64,000 bases of DNA from Isoperla grammatica (Eukaryota; Arthropoda; Insecta; Plecoptera; Perlodidae). The notes beneath the pieces are model-generated. The model did not search any database. It was not told the origin of the DNA and saw only the letters and a program-made list of their open reading frames with translations. How positions within the stretch are numbered: position 1 is the stretch's first letter; every line of letters starts with the position of its first letter. The stretch is taken from assembly GCA_945910005.1 (NCBI GenBank), contig OX246743.1:13498587-13562586 (forward strand), in the 5' to 3' direction. Positions 27,001-37,093 of this stretch are shown here, one piece after another. The translations under genes were made by a program, and so were the position numbers.

Positions 27001-30000
27001 TCATACTTGCGGCCCTTTTTGCAATCAAAACGCCTAACATCTCCCCAATGTGGCTCTCGTCACACCGCCATACTGGCGGCTCTCTTTGCAATCAGAGCGC
27101 CTAACAATCTCACCGATGTGGCTCTCGCCATTTCGCCATACTTGCGGCCCTCTTTGCAATCCAAGCGCCTAACAATCTCCCGAATGTGGTTCTCGTCACA
27201 CCGTCATACTTGCGGCCCTCTTTGCAATCCAAGCGCCTTACAATCTCCCCAGTGTGGCTCTCGCCACTCCGTCATACTTGCGGCCCTCTTTTCAATCCAA
27301 GCGCCTAACAATCTCCCCAGTTTGGCTTTCGCCACTCCGTCATACTCTCGGCCCTCTTTGCAATCAAAACGCCTAACATCTCCCCAATGTGGCTCTCGGC
27401 ACTCCGTCATACTTGCGGCCCTCTTTGTAATCCCAGCGCCTAACAATCTCCCAAATATGGCTCTCGGCACTCCACCATACTTGCGGCCCTCTTTGCAATC
27501 AAAACGCCTAACAATCTCCCCAATCTGGCTCTCGTAACACCTTCATACTTGCGGCCCTCTTTGCAATCCAAGCACCTGACAATCTCAACGATGTGGCTCT
27601 CGTCACTCCGCCATACTTGCGGCCCTCTTTGCAATCCAAGCGCCTAACAATCTCCCCAATGTGGCTCTCGTCACTCCACCATACTTGCGGCCCTCTTTGC
27701 AATCTAAGTGCCTCACATCTCCCCAATGTGGCTCTCGCCACTCCGTCATACTTGCGGCCCTCTTTGCAATCCAAGCGCCTAACAATCTCCCCAATGTGGC
27801 TCTCGTCACTCCACCATACTTGCGGCCCTCTTTGCAATCCAAGCGCCTAACAATCTCCCCGATGTGGCTCTTGCCACTCCGTCATACTTGCGGTTTCTTT
27901 GCAATCCAAGCGCCTAACAATCTCCCCAGTGTGGCTCTCGCCACTCCGTCACACTTGCGGCCCTCTTTGCAATCCAAGCGCCTTTCAATCTCCCTTGTGT
28001 TGCTCTCGCCACTCCGTCATACTTGCGGCCCTCTTTGCAATCCAAGCACCTAACAATCTCCCCAGTGTGGCTCTCGTCACACCGTCATACTTGCGGCCCT
28101 CTTTGCAATCCAAGCGCCTAACAATCTCCCCAATATGGCTTTCGTCACTCCACCATACTTGCGGCCCTCTTTGCAATCCAAGCGCCTAACAATCTCCCCA
28201 ATGTGGCTCTCGTCACACCGTCATACTTGCGGCCGTCTTTGCAATCCAATCGCCTTACAATCTCCCCAATGTGGCTCTCGCCACTCCGTCATACTTGCGG
28301 CCCTCTTTGCAATCCAAGCGCCTCACAATCTCCCCAAGATGGCACTTTCACTCCGTCACTATGCGGCCCTCTTTGCAATCCAAGCACCTAACAATCTCTC
28401 CAATGTGGCTCTCGTCACTCCGTCATACTTGCGGCCCTCTTTGCAATCCAAGCGCCTTACAATCTCCCCAATGTGGCTCTCGTCACACCTCCATACTAGC
28501 GGCCCTCTTTGCAATCACAGCGCCTAACATCTCCCCAATGTGGCTCTCGGCACTCCGTCATACTTGCGGCCCTCTTTGCAATCAGATCGCCTTACAATCT
28601 CCCCAATGTGGCTCTCGTCACTCCGTCATACTTTCGGCCCTCTTTGCAATCAGAGCGCCTTACAATCTCCCCGATGTGGCTCTCGCCACTCCGCCATTCT
28701 TGCGGCTCGGTTTGCAATCCAAGCGCCTAACAATCTCCCCGATGTGGCTCTCGTCACTCCACCATACTTGCGGCCCTCTTTGCAATCCAAGCGCCTTTCA
28801 ATCTCCCTTGTGTTGCTCTCGCCACTCCGTCATACTTGCGGCCCTCTTTGCAATCCAAGCGCCTAACAATCTCCCCAGTGTGGCTCTCGTCACACCGTCA
28901 TACTTGCGGCCCTCTTTGCAATCCAAGCGCCTAACAATCTCCCCAATATGGCTCTCGTCGCTCCACCATACTTGCGGCCCTCTTTGCAATCAAAACGCCT
29001 ATCAATCTCCCTAATGTGGCTCTCGTCACACCTTCATACTTGCGGCCCTCTTTGCAATCCAAGCGCCTAACAATCTCCCCAATGTGGCTCTCGTCACACC
29101 GTCATACTTGCGGCCGTCTTTGCAATCCAATCGCCTAACAATCTCCCCAATGTGGCTCTCGCCACTCCGTCATACTTGCGGCCCTCTTTGCAATCCAAGC
29201 GCCTAACAATCTCCCTTGTGTTGCTCTCGCCACTCCGTCATACTTGCGGCCCTCTTTGCAATCCAAGCGCCTAACAATCTTCCCAATGTGGCTCTCGTCA
29301 CTCTGTCATACTCGCGGCCTTCTTTGCAATCAGAGCGCCTTACAATCTCCCCGATGTGGCTCTCGCCATTTCGCCATACTTGCGGCCCTCTTTGCAATCC
29401 AAGCGCCTAACAATCTCCCGAATGTGGTTCTCGTCACACCGTCATACTTGCGGCCCTCTTTGCAATCCAAGCGCCTTACAATCTCCCCAGTGTGGCTCTC
29501 GCCACTCCGTCATACTTGCGGCCCTCTTTTCAATCCAAGCGCCTAACAATCTCCCCAGTGTGGCTCTCGTCACACCGTCATACTTGCGGCCCTCTTTGCA
29601 ATCCAAGCGCCTAACAATCTCCCCAATATGGCTCTCGTCGCTCCACCATACTTGCGGCCCTCTTTGCAATCAAAACGCCTATCAATCTCCCTAATGTGGC
29701 TCTCGTCACACCTTCATACTTGCGGCCCTCTTTGCAATCCAAGCGCCTAACAATCTCCCCAATGTGGCTCTCGTCACACCGTCATACTTGCGGCCGTCTT
29801 TGCAATCCAATCGCCTAACAATCTCCCCAATGTGGCTCTCGCCACTCCGTCATACTTGCGGCCCTCTTTGCAATCCAAGCGCCTAACAATCTCCTTTGTG
29901 TTGCTCTCGCCACTCCGTCATACTTGCGGCCCTTTTTGCAATCAAAACGCCTAACATCTCCCCAATGTGGCTCTCGTCACACCGCCATACTGGCGGCTCT

Positions 30001-32270
30001 CTTTGCAATCAGAGCGCCTAACAATCTCACCGATGTGGCTCTCGCCATTTCGCCATACTTGCGGCCCTCTTTGCAATCCAAGCGCCTAACAATCTCCCGA
30101 ATGTGGTTCTCGTCACACCGTCATACTTGCGGCCCTCTTTGCAATCCAAGCGCCTTACAATCTCCCCAGTGTGGCTCTCGCCACTCCGTCATACTTGCGG
30201 CCCTCTTTTCAATCCAAGCGCCTAACAATCTCCCCAGTTTGGCTTTCGCCACTCCGTCATACTCTCGGCCCTCTTTGCAATCAAAACGCCTAACATCTCC
30301 CCAATGTGGCTCTCGGCACTCCGTCATACTTGCGGCCCTCTTTGTAATCCCAGCGCCTAACAATCTCCCAAATATGGCTCTCGGCACTCCACCATACTTG
30401 CGGCCCTCTTTGCAATCAAAACGCCTAACAATCTCCCCAATCTGGCTCTCGTAACACCTTCATACTTGCGGCCCTCTTTGCAATCCAAGCACCTGACAAT
30501 CTCAACGATGTGGCTCTCGTCACTCCGCCATACTTGCGGCCCTCTTTGCAATCCAAGCGCCTAACAATCTCCCCAATGTGGCTCTCGTCACTCCACCATA
30601 CTTGCGGCCCTCTTTGCAATCTAAGTGCCTCACATCTCCCCAATGTGGCTCTCGCCACTCCGTCATACTTGCGGCCCTCTTTGCAATCCAAGCGCCTAAC
30701 AATCTCCCCAATGTGGCTCTCGTCACTCCACCATACTTGCGGCCCTCTTTGCAATCCAAGCGCCTAACAATCTCCCCGATGTGGCTCTTGCCACTCCGTC
30801 ATACTTGCGGTTTCTTTGCAATCCAAGCGCCTAACAATCTCCCCAGTGTGGCTCTCGCCACTCCGTCACACTTGCGGCCCTCTTTGCAATCCAAGCGCCT
30901 TTCAATCTCCCTTGTGTTGCTCTCGCCACTCCGTCATACTTGCGGCCCTCTTTGCAATCCAAGCACCTAACAATCTCCCCAGTGTGGCTCTCGTCACACC
31001 GTCATACTTGCGGCCCTCTTTGCAATCCAAGCGCCTAACAATCTCCCCAATATGGCTCTCGTCACTCCACCATACTTGCGGCCCTCTTTGCAATCCAAGC
31101 GCCTAACAATCTCCCCAATGTGGCTCTCGTCACACCGTCATACTTGCGGCCGTCTTTGCAATCCAATCGCCTTACAATCTCCCCAATGTGGCTCTCGCCA
31201 CTCCGTCATACTTGCGGCCCTCTTTGCAATCCAAGCGCCTCACAATCTCCCCAAGATGGCACTTTCACTCCGTCACTATGCGGCCCTCTTTGCAATCCAA
31301 GCACCTAACAATCTCTCCAATGTGGCTCTCGTCACTCCGTCATACTTGCGGCCCTCTTTGCAATCCAAGCGCCTTACAATCTCCCCAATGTGGCTCTCGT
31401 CACACCTCCATACTAGCGGCCCTCTTTGCAATCACAGCGCCTAACATCTCCCCAATGTGGCTCTCGGCACTCCGTCATACTTGCGGCCCTCTTTGCAATC
31501 AGATCGCCTTACAATCTCCCCAATGTGGCTCTCGTCACTCCGTCATACTTTCGGCCCTCTTTGCAATCAGAGCGCCTTACAATCTCCCCGATGTGGCTCT
31601 CGCCACTCCGCCATTCTTGCGGCTCGGTTTGCAATCCAAGCGCCTAACAATCTCCCCGATGTGGCTCTCGTCACTCCACCATACTTGCGGCCCTCTTTGC
31701 AATCCAAGCGCCTTTCAATCTCCCTTGTGTTGCTCTCGCCACTCCGTCATACTTGCGGCCCTCTTTGCAATCCAAGCGCCTAACAATCTCCCCAGTGTGG
31801 CTCTCGTCACACCGTCATACTTGCGGCCCTCTTTGCAATCCAAGCGCCTAACAATCTCCCCAATATGGCTCTCGTCGCTCCACCATACTTGCGGCCCTCT
31901 TTGCAATCAAAACGCCTATCAATCTCCCTAATGTGGCTCTCGTCACACCTTCATACTTGCGGCCCTCTTTGCAATCCAAGCGCCTAACAATCTCCCCAAT
32001 GTGGCTCTCGTCACACCGTCATACTTGCGGCCGTCTTTGCAATCCAATCGCCTAACAATCTCCCCAATGTGGCTCTCGCCACTCCGTCATACTTGCGGCC
32101 CTCTTTGCAATCCAAGCGCCTAACAATCTCCCTTGTGTTGCTCTCGCCACTTCGTCATACTTGCGGCCCTCTTTGCAATCCAAGCGCCTAACAATCTCCC
32201 CAATGTGGCTCTCGTCACTCTGTCATACTCGCGGCCTTCTTTGCAATCAGAGCGCCTTACAATCTCCCCG
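24091..32270. repeat. 2.92-kb tandem unit, about 2.8 copies
   Basis: Units start at the GCGGCCCTTTTTGC variant at 24091, 27009 and 29926 (spacings 2918 and 2917 bp, 43 monomers minus 6-7 bp). The third copy loses correspondence near 32270. A further copy starts at 43919. The unit contains the distinctive CATACTCTCGGCC, TTTGTAATCCCAGCG, CAATCTAAGTGCC and CACTATGCGGCC monomers in fixed order. The CGGTTTCTTTGC mutation at 27891 and 30808 is shared by the second and third copies only. Confidence 0.85.
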
Positions 32271-35200
32271 ATGTGGATCTCGCCAATCCGCCATTCTTGC
32301 GGCCCTCTTTGCAATCCAAGCGCCTAACAATCTCCCCAATGTGGCTCTCGTCACTCCGTCATACTTGCGGCCCTCTTTGCAATCCAAGCGCCTAACAATC
32401 TCCCCAATGTGGCTCTCGCCACTCCGTCATACTTGCGGCCCTCTTAGCAATCTAAGCGCCTAACAATCTCCCCAATATGGCTCTATCCACTCCACCATAC
32501 TTGCGGCCCTCTTTGCAATCAAAACACCTAACAACCTCCCCAATGTGGCTCTCGTCACACCTTCATACTTGCGGCCCTCTTTGCAATCCAAGCGCCTAAC
32601 AATCTCCCCAATGTGGCTCTCGTCACACCGTTATACTTGCGGCCCTCTTTGCCATATAAGCGCCTAACAATCTCCCCAATGTGGCTCTCGTCACTCCACC
32701 ATACTTGCAGCCCTCTTTGCAATCCAAGCGCCTAACAATCTCCCCAGTGTTGCTCTCGCCACTCCGTCATACTTGCGGCCCTCTTTGCAATCCTTGCGCC
32801 TAACAATCTCCCCAGTGTGGCTCTCGTCACTCCACCATACTTGCGGCCCTCTTTGCAATCCAAGCGCCTAACAAACTCCTCAATGTGGCTCTCGTCACTC
32901 CGTCATACTTGCGCCCTCTTTGCAATCCAAGCGCCTAACAATCCCCCCAATGTGGCTCTCGTCACACCGTTATACTTGCGGCCCTCTTTGCAATCCAAGC
33001 GCCTAACAATCTCCCCAATGTGGCTCTCGTCACTCCACCATACTTGCAGCCCTCTTTGCAATCCAAGCGCCTAACAATCTCCCCAGTGTTGCTCTCGCCA
33101 CTCCGTCATACTTGCGGCCCTCTTACCAATCCTTGCGCCTAACAATCTCCCCAGTGTGGCTCTCGTCACTCCACCATACTTGCGGCCCTCTTTGCAATCC
33201 AAGCGCCTAACAATCTCCCCAATGTGGCTCTCGTCACTCCGCGATTCTTGCGGCCCTCTTTGCAATCTAAGCGCCTAACAATCTCCGCAGTGTTGCTCTC
33301 GCCACTCCGTCATACTTGCGGCCCTCTTTGCAATCCAACCGCCTAACAATCTCCCCAATATGGCTCTCGTCACTCCACCATACTTGCGGCCCTCTTTGCA
33401 ATCAAAACGCCTAACAATCTCCCCAATGTGGCTCTCGTCACACCTTCATACTTGCGGCCCTCTTTTTAATCCAAGCGCCTAACAATCTCCCCGATGTGGC
33501 TCTCGTCACTCCGCCATACTTGCGGCCCTCTTTGCAATCCAAGCGCCTAACAATCTCCCCAATATGGCTCTCGTCACTCCACCATACTTGCGGCCCTCTT
33601 TGCAATTAAAACGCCTCACAATCTCCCTAATGTGACTCTCGTCAAACCTTCAAACTTGCGGCCCTCTTTGCAATCCAAGCGCCTAACAATCTCCCCAATG
33701 TGGCTCTCGTCACACCGTCATACTTGCGGCCCTCTTTGCAATCCAAGCGCCTCACAATCTCCCCAAGATGGCACTTTCACTCCGTCACTCTTGCGGCCCT
33801 CTTTGCAATCCAAGCACCTAACAATCTCTCCAATGTGGCTCTCGTCACTCCGTCATACTTGCGGCCCTCTTTGCAATCCAAGCGCCTTACAATCTCCCCA
33901 ATGTGGCTCTCGTCACACCGCCATACTCGCGGCCCTCTTTGCAATCAGAGCGCCTAACATCTCCCCAATGTGGCTCTCGGAACTCCGTCATACTTGCGGC
34001 CCTCTTTGCAATCAGATCGCCTTACAATCTCCCCAATGTGGCTCTCGTCACTCCGTCATACTTGCGGCCCTCTTTGCAATCAGAGCGCCTTACAATCTCC
34101 CCGATGTGGCTCTCGCCACTCCGCCATTCTTGCGGCCCGGTTTGCAATCCAAGCGCCTAACAATCTCCCCGATGTGGCTCTCGTCACTCCACCATACTTG
34201 CGGCCCTCTTTGCAATCCAAGCGCCTTTCAATCTCCCTTGTGTTGCTCTCGCCACTCCGTCATACTTGCGGCCCTCTTTGCAATCCAAGCGCCTAACAAT
34301 CTCCCCAGTGTGGCTCTCGTCACACCGTCATACTTGCGGCCCTCTTTGCAATCCAAGCGCCTAACAATCTCCCCAATATGGCTCTCGTCACTCCACCATA
34401 CTTGCGGCCTTCTTTGCAATCCAAGCGCCTAACAATCTCCCCAATGTGGCTCTCGTCACACCGTCATACTTGCAGCCGTCTTTGCAATCCAATCGCCTAA
34501 CAATCTCCCCAATGTGGCTCTCGCCACTCCGTCATACTTGCGGCCCTATTTGCAATCCAAGCGCCTCACAATCTCCCCAAGATGGCACTTTCACTCCGTC
34601 ACTCTTGCGGCCCTCTTTGCAATCCAAGCACCTAACAATCTCTCCAATGTGGCTCTCGTCACTCCGTCATACTTGCGGCCCTCTTTGCAATCCAAGCGCC
34701 TTACAATCTCCCCAATGTGGCTTTCGTCACACCGCCATACTAGCGGCCCTCTTTGCAATCACAGCGCCTAACATCTCCCCAATGTGGCTCTCGTCACACC
34801 GTCATACCTGCGGCCCTCTTTGCAATCCAAGCGTTAGACAATCTTCCCAATGTGGCTCTCGTCACACCGTCATACTTGCGGCCCTCTTTGCAATCCAAGC
34901 GCCTAACAATCTCCCCAATGTGGCTCTCGGCACTCCACCATACTTGCGGCCCTGTTTGCAATCCAAGTGCCTAACATCTCCCCAATGTGGCTCTCGCAAC
35001 TCCGTCATACTTGCGAACCTCTTTTGCAATCCAAGCGCCTAACAATCTCCCCGATGTGGCTCTCGCCACTCCGCCATACTTGCGGCCCTCTTTGCAATCC
35101 AAGCGCCTAACGATCTCCCCAATGTGGCTCTCGTCACTCCACCATACTTGCGGCCCTCTTTGCAAGTCAAGCGCCTAACAATCTCCCCAGTGTTGCTCTC

Positions 35201-35858
35201 GCCACTCCGTCATACTTGCGGCCCTCTTTGCAATCCAAGCGCCTAACAATCTCCCCAATGTGGCTCTCGCCACTCCGTCATACTTGCGGCCCTCTTTGCA
35301 ATCAAAGCGCCTAACAATCTCCCCGATGTGGCTCTCGCCACTCCGCCATACTTGCGACCCTCTTTGCAATCCAAGCGCTATACAATCTCCCCAATGTGGC
35401 TCTCGCCACTCCGCCATACTTGCGGCCCTCTTTGCAATCCAAGCGCCTAACAATCTCCCCAGTGTTGCTCTCGCCACTCCGTCATACTTGCGGCCCTCTT
35501 TGCAATCCAAGCGCCTTACAATCTCCCCAATGTGGCTCTCGCCACTCCGTCATACTTGCGGGCCTCTTTGCAATCCAAGCGCCTTACAATCTCCCCGATG
35601 TGGCTCTCGCCACTCCGCCATACTTGCGGCCCTCTTTGCAATCCAAGCGCCTAACAATCTCCCCAATGTGGCTCTCGCCACTCCGTCATACTTGCGGCCC
35701 TCTTTGCAATCAGAGCGCCTAACAATCTCCCCGATGTGGCTCTCGCCAACCCGTCATACTTGCGGCCCTCTTTGCAATCCAAGCGCCTAGTAATCTCCCC
35801 AGTGTGGCTTTTGCCACTCCGTCATACTTGCGGCCCTCTTTTCAATCCAAGCGCCCAA

Positions 35859-35863
35859 CAATC
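35859..35863. repeat. Target-site duplication, left (CAATC)
   Basis: The five bases CAATC directly before the 5' LTR are repeated directly after the 3' LTR (39738-39742). Five bases is the usual target duplication for Ty1/copia integration. The site is the first five bases of a satellite monomer as phased here. Confidence 0.95.
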
Positions 35864-36074
35864 TGTTAGAAGTTGTTCACCGCTTCCTTGAACATTAAGA
35901 GACGTTAGTCTTTGAAACCAAAGAACTTTGTGAACTTGTTGTTGATGTTTTGGTAACCGATAACGACGTCGGCGGCTGAGGTGATGATAGCAAAATTGTA
36001 CATTCTTTAATTAAACTAAAGTATTTATCGTTATGTGTGTCCATGCAGTAAGTCATTCCACAATAATTCTAACA
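35864..36074 (+). repeat. 5' LTR
   Basis: This 211-bp LTR begins TGTTAGAA and ends TTCTAACA, an 8-bp perfect inverted terminal repeat with the canonical TG...CA ends. Reading it against 39527-39737 I see no difference. It is short compared with copia (276 bp). A TATA-like TATTTAT lies at 36022-36028, and an arthropod-type initiator match TCATTC at 36053-36058, about 30 bp downstream. This would be a plausible core promoter but leaves only about 20 nt of R-U5. Confidence 0.97.
36022..36058 (+). promoter_or_regulatory. Candidate LTR core promoter (TATA-like plus initiator)
   Basis: TATTTAT at 36022-36028 is followed by TCATTC at 36053-36058, which fits the TCAKTY insect initiator with the A at 36055. 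The spacing suits a TATA-Inr pair. It conflicts with the ATTAAA poly(A) candidate in the 3' LTR, because the start must lie upstream of the poly(A) site within R. At most one of the two proposals is right. It is a motif match only. Confidence 0.2.
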
Positions 36075-36088
36075 GGTTATGGGCCCAG
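36075..36088 (+). other. Primer-binding site, initiator-Met tRNA anticodon half
   Basis: GGTTATGGGCCCAG follows the LTR with no spacer. It is the reverse complement of CTGGGCCCATAACC, the anticodon stem-loop (anticodon CAT) of metazoan initiator methionine tRNA. Drosophila copia primes reverse transcription from such an internal half-tRNA rather than the tRNA 3' end. The match ends after 14 bases. Confidence 0.88.
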
Positions 36089-36274
36089 AACACCCAAGGC
36101 TGAAACAGAATGGATCACTAACATGTAAGTAATATTTTACTTTGATTTATTATAAACTGCTTGGTGTTGTTGGAAGCTGAGTGCCACCACAACATTTTGT
36201 TTTTCTGGTTGACGTAACGAAAACAAAATAAATATCTGTCCGTCTATATTGTGAGCTGAGTGCACATTATCACA
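36089..36274 (+). other. Untranslated leader between PBS and gag
   Basis: This 186-nt AT-rich stretch has no long open frame. It holds an ATGTAA start-stop pair at 36123-36128, overlapping a good 5' splice-site match GTAAGT at 36125-36130. It also contains AATAAA (in AAAATAAATAT near 36226). It probably includes RNA packaging or splicing signals by analogy with other copia elements, but nothing here proves that. Confidence 0.5.
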
Positions 36275-37093
36275 ATGGACGAATTTAAAATTCCCCGATT
36301 AACCTCAGATATATACCACACTTGGTCAATACGAGCGAAAGCAGCGCTAGTCCAAATGGATTGCTGGGATGCAATAGATCCAGGTTTCGGAGATACCATA
36401 AATAACGAAGATAAAAAGAAAAACAATCGTGCTCTGACATTTTTGTTTCTTGTTGTCGAAGACAATTATTTAGACGACATTGGTAGTTGTACAAGTGCGA
36501 AGGAAGCGTGGGAGATTTTAGAAGAAATACATTCAAAGTATGGTCTCTTACACATTCTCCAGTTAATGCGCGACTTCTTTAATGTTCAAAAGAGACAAAA
36601 CGAAAACACGAAAAGTTATCTAGGACGTCTAATGGATCTGCATCGAAAACTGACAAGTAGTGGGTATGGTTTTAACGATAAGGAAGTAGCTATGGTAATG
36701 CTTATGGGGCTTCCTAGTTCGTATGAGCCACTCATTCTCAATCTAGAGCAAGATGAGAATGACCTTTCGACGAAGAAGGTAAAGGCTAGGCTACTTGTTG
36801 AAGAAAAGAGAATACTGCGACGTGAAGAAGATAAGAAAAGTGTTCAAGAAGAAGAAGAAGGAGAAGCAAAAGCACTTTTCACAAATAGTAAGAAGAAGCA
36901 ATTCCCGCGGAGATTCTCAGCTAACGAAAGAAGAAGAATTGACAGCAAAGACGAAAATTCCCATGGAAATAACAACGATCGACGACGAGTGCGTTGTTAC
37001 TGCTGTGGTGAATGGGGTCATATAGCTAGAGACTGTCCAGGTGGTGAAAACAGTGGGCATGAAAGAAGCAAGCCAGCTGTTCAACAAGTTTGA
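36275..37093 (+). CDS. gag: Gag capsid/nucleocapsid protein of copia-like element
   Basis: This 272-residue Gag would assemble the cytoplasmic virus-like particle and package element RNA. The ATG at 36275 has a strong context (A at -3, G at +4). A GTG frame opening 15 bases upstream is not needed. The N-terminus (IPRLTSDIYHTW, residues 6-17) and the LMGLPSSYEPLI segment (143-154) match the UBN2/copia Gag pattern. A basic and acidic low-complexity region spans about 165-240. A CCHC zinc knuckle CYCCGEWGHIARDC (CX2CX4HX4C) occupies 241-254 and binds nucleic acid in this family. In copia, gag and pol form one frame. Here Gag leaves the family pattern soon after the knuckle and stops at 37091-37093 after about 18 residues, some read out of frame from pol sequence beyond the internal deletion. 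Confidence 0.9.
   Translation: MDEFKIPRLTSDIYHTWSIRAKAALVQMDCWDAIDPGFGDTINNEDKKKNNRALTFLFLVVEDNYLDDIGSCTSAKEAWEILEEIHSKYGLLHILQLMRDFFNVQKRQNENTKSYLGRLMDLHRKLTSSGYGFNDKEVAMVMLMGLPSSYEPLILNLEQDENDLSTKKVKARLLVEEKRILRREEDKKSVQEEEEGEAKALFTNSKKKQFPRRFSANERRRIDSKDENSHGNNNDRRRVRCYCCGEWGHIARDCPGGENSGHERSKPAVQQV
37042..37062 (+). other. Inferred internal deletion junction in the retrotransposon
   Basis: Up to about 37040 the gag frame reads as a zinc knuckle tail. From about 37062 the other frame reads as the helix preceding the SDNGGEY motif of integrase. The sequence that should lie between (protease, GAG-pre-integrase domain, first half of the integrase core) is absent. The exact breakpoint cannot be set without a full-length relative. 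Confidence 0.7.

Larger units (their letters stand above)
1..35863. repeat. 68-bp satellite array, left part
   Basis: This is an uninterrupted head-to-tail array of a 68-bp monomer that starts mid-monomer at base 1 and ends where the retrotransposon begins. Landmarks of each monomer, in order, are CAATCTCCCC, then AATGTGGCTCTCG, then a CGTCATACTTGCGG block, then CCCTCTTTGCAATC, then a variable tail (CCAAGCGCC, CAGAGCGCC or CAAAACGCC). The commonest monomer is about 54% GC with strong C-over-G excess on this strand (26 C to 11 G). Monomers reading AACATCTCC instead of AACAATCTCC are 66 bp. Variants are concentrated at a few recurrent positions and recur in the same order over kilobases, which is higher-order structure. 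I do not recognise the family. A centromeric, pericentromeric or other heterochromatic location is an inference from array size only. No gene is seen in this stretch. Confidence 0.97.

Noticed and set aside
35175..35510. Minus-strand open frames over the satellite (recurring MQRGPQVW or MDCKEGRKY starts)
   Set aside because: Same cause as the plus-strand frames: reverse-complement reading of the monomer, with no independent evidence of coding.
1..35863. CRISPR-like appearance of regularly spaced repeats
   Set aside because: The whole 68-bp unit is conserved with no unique spacers, the array spans tens of kilobases, and the context holds a eukaryotic retrotransposon.
37023..37093. Ty1-type CUU-AGG-C +1 frameshift site or a -1 heptamer in the gag/pol overlap
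   Set aside because: Reading the gag-frame codons through the overlap shows neither motif. The frame change is better explained by the internal deletion.
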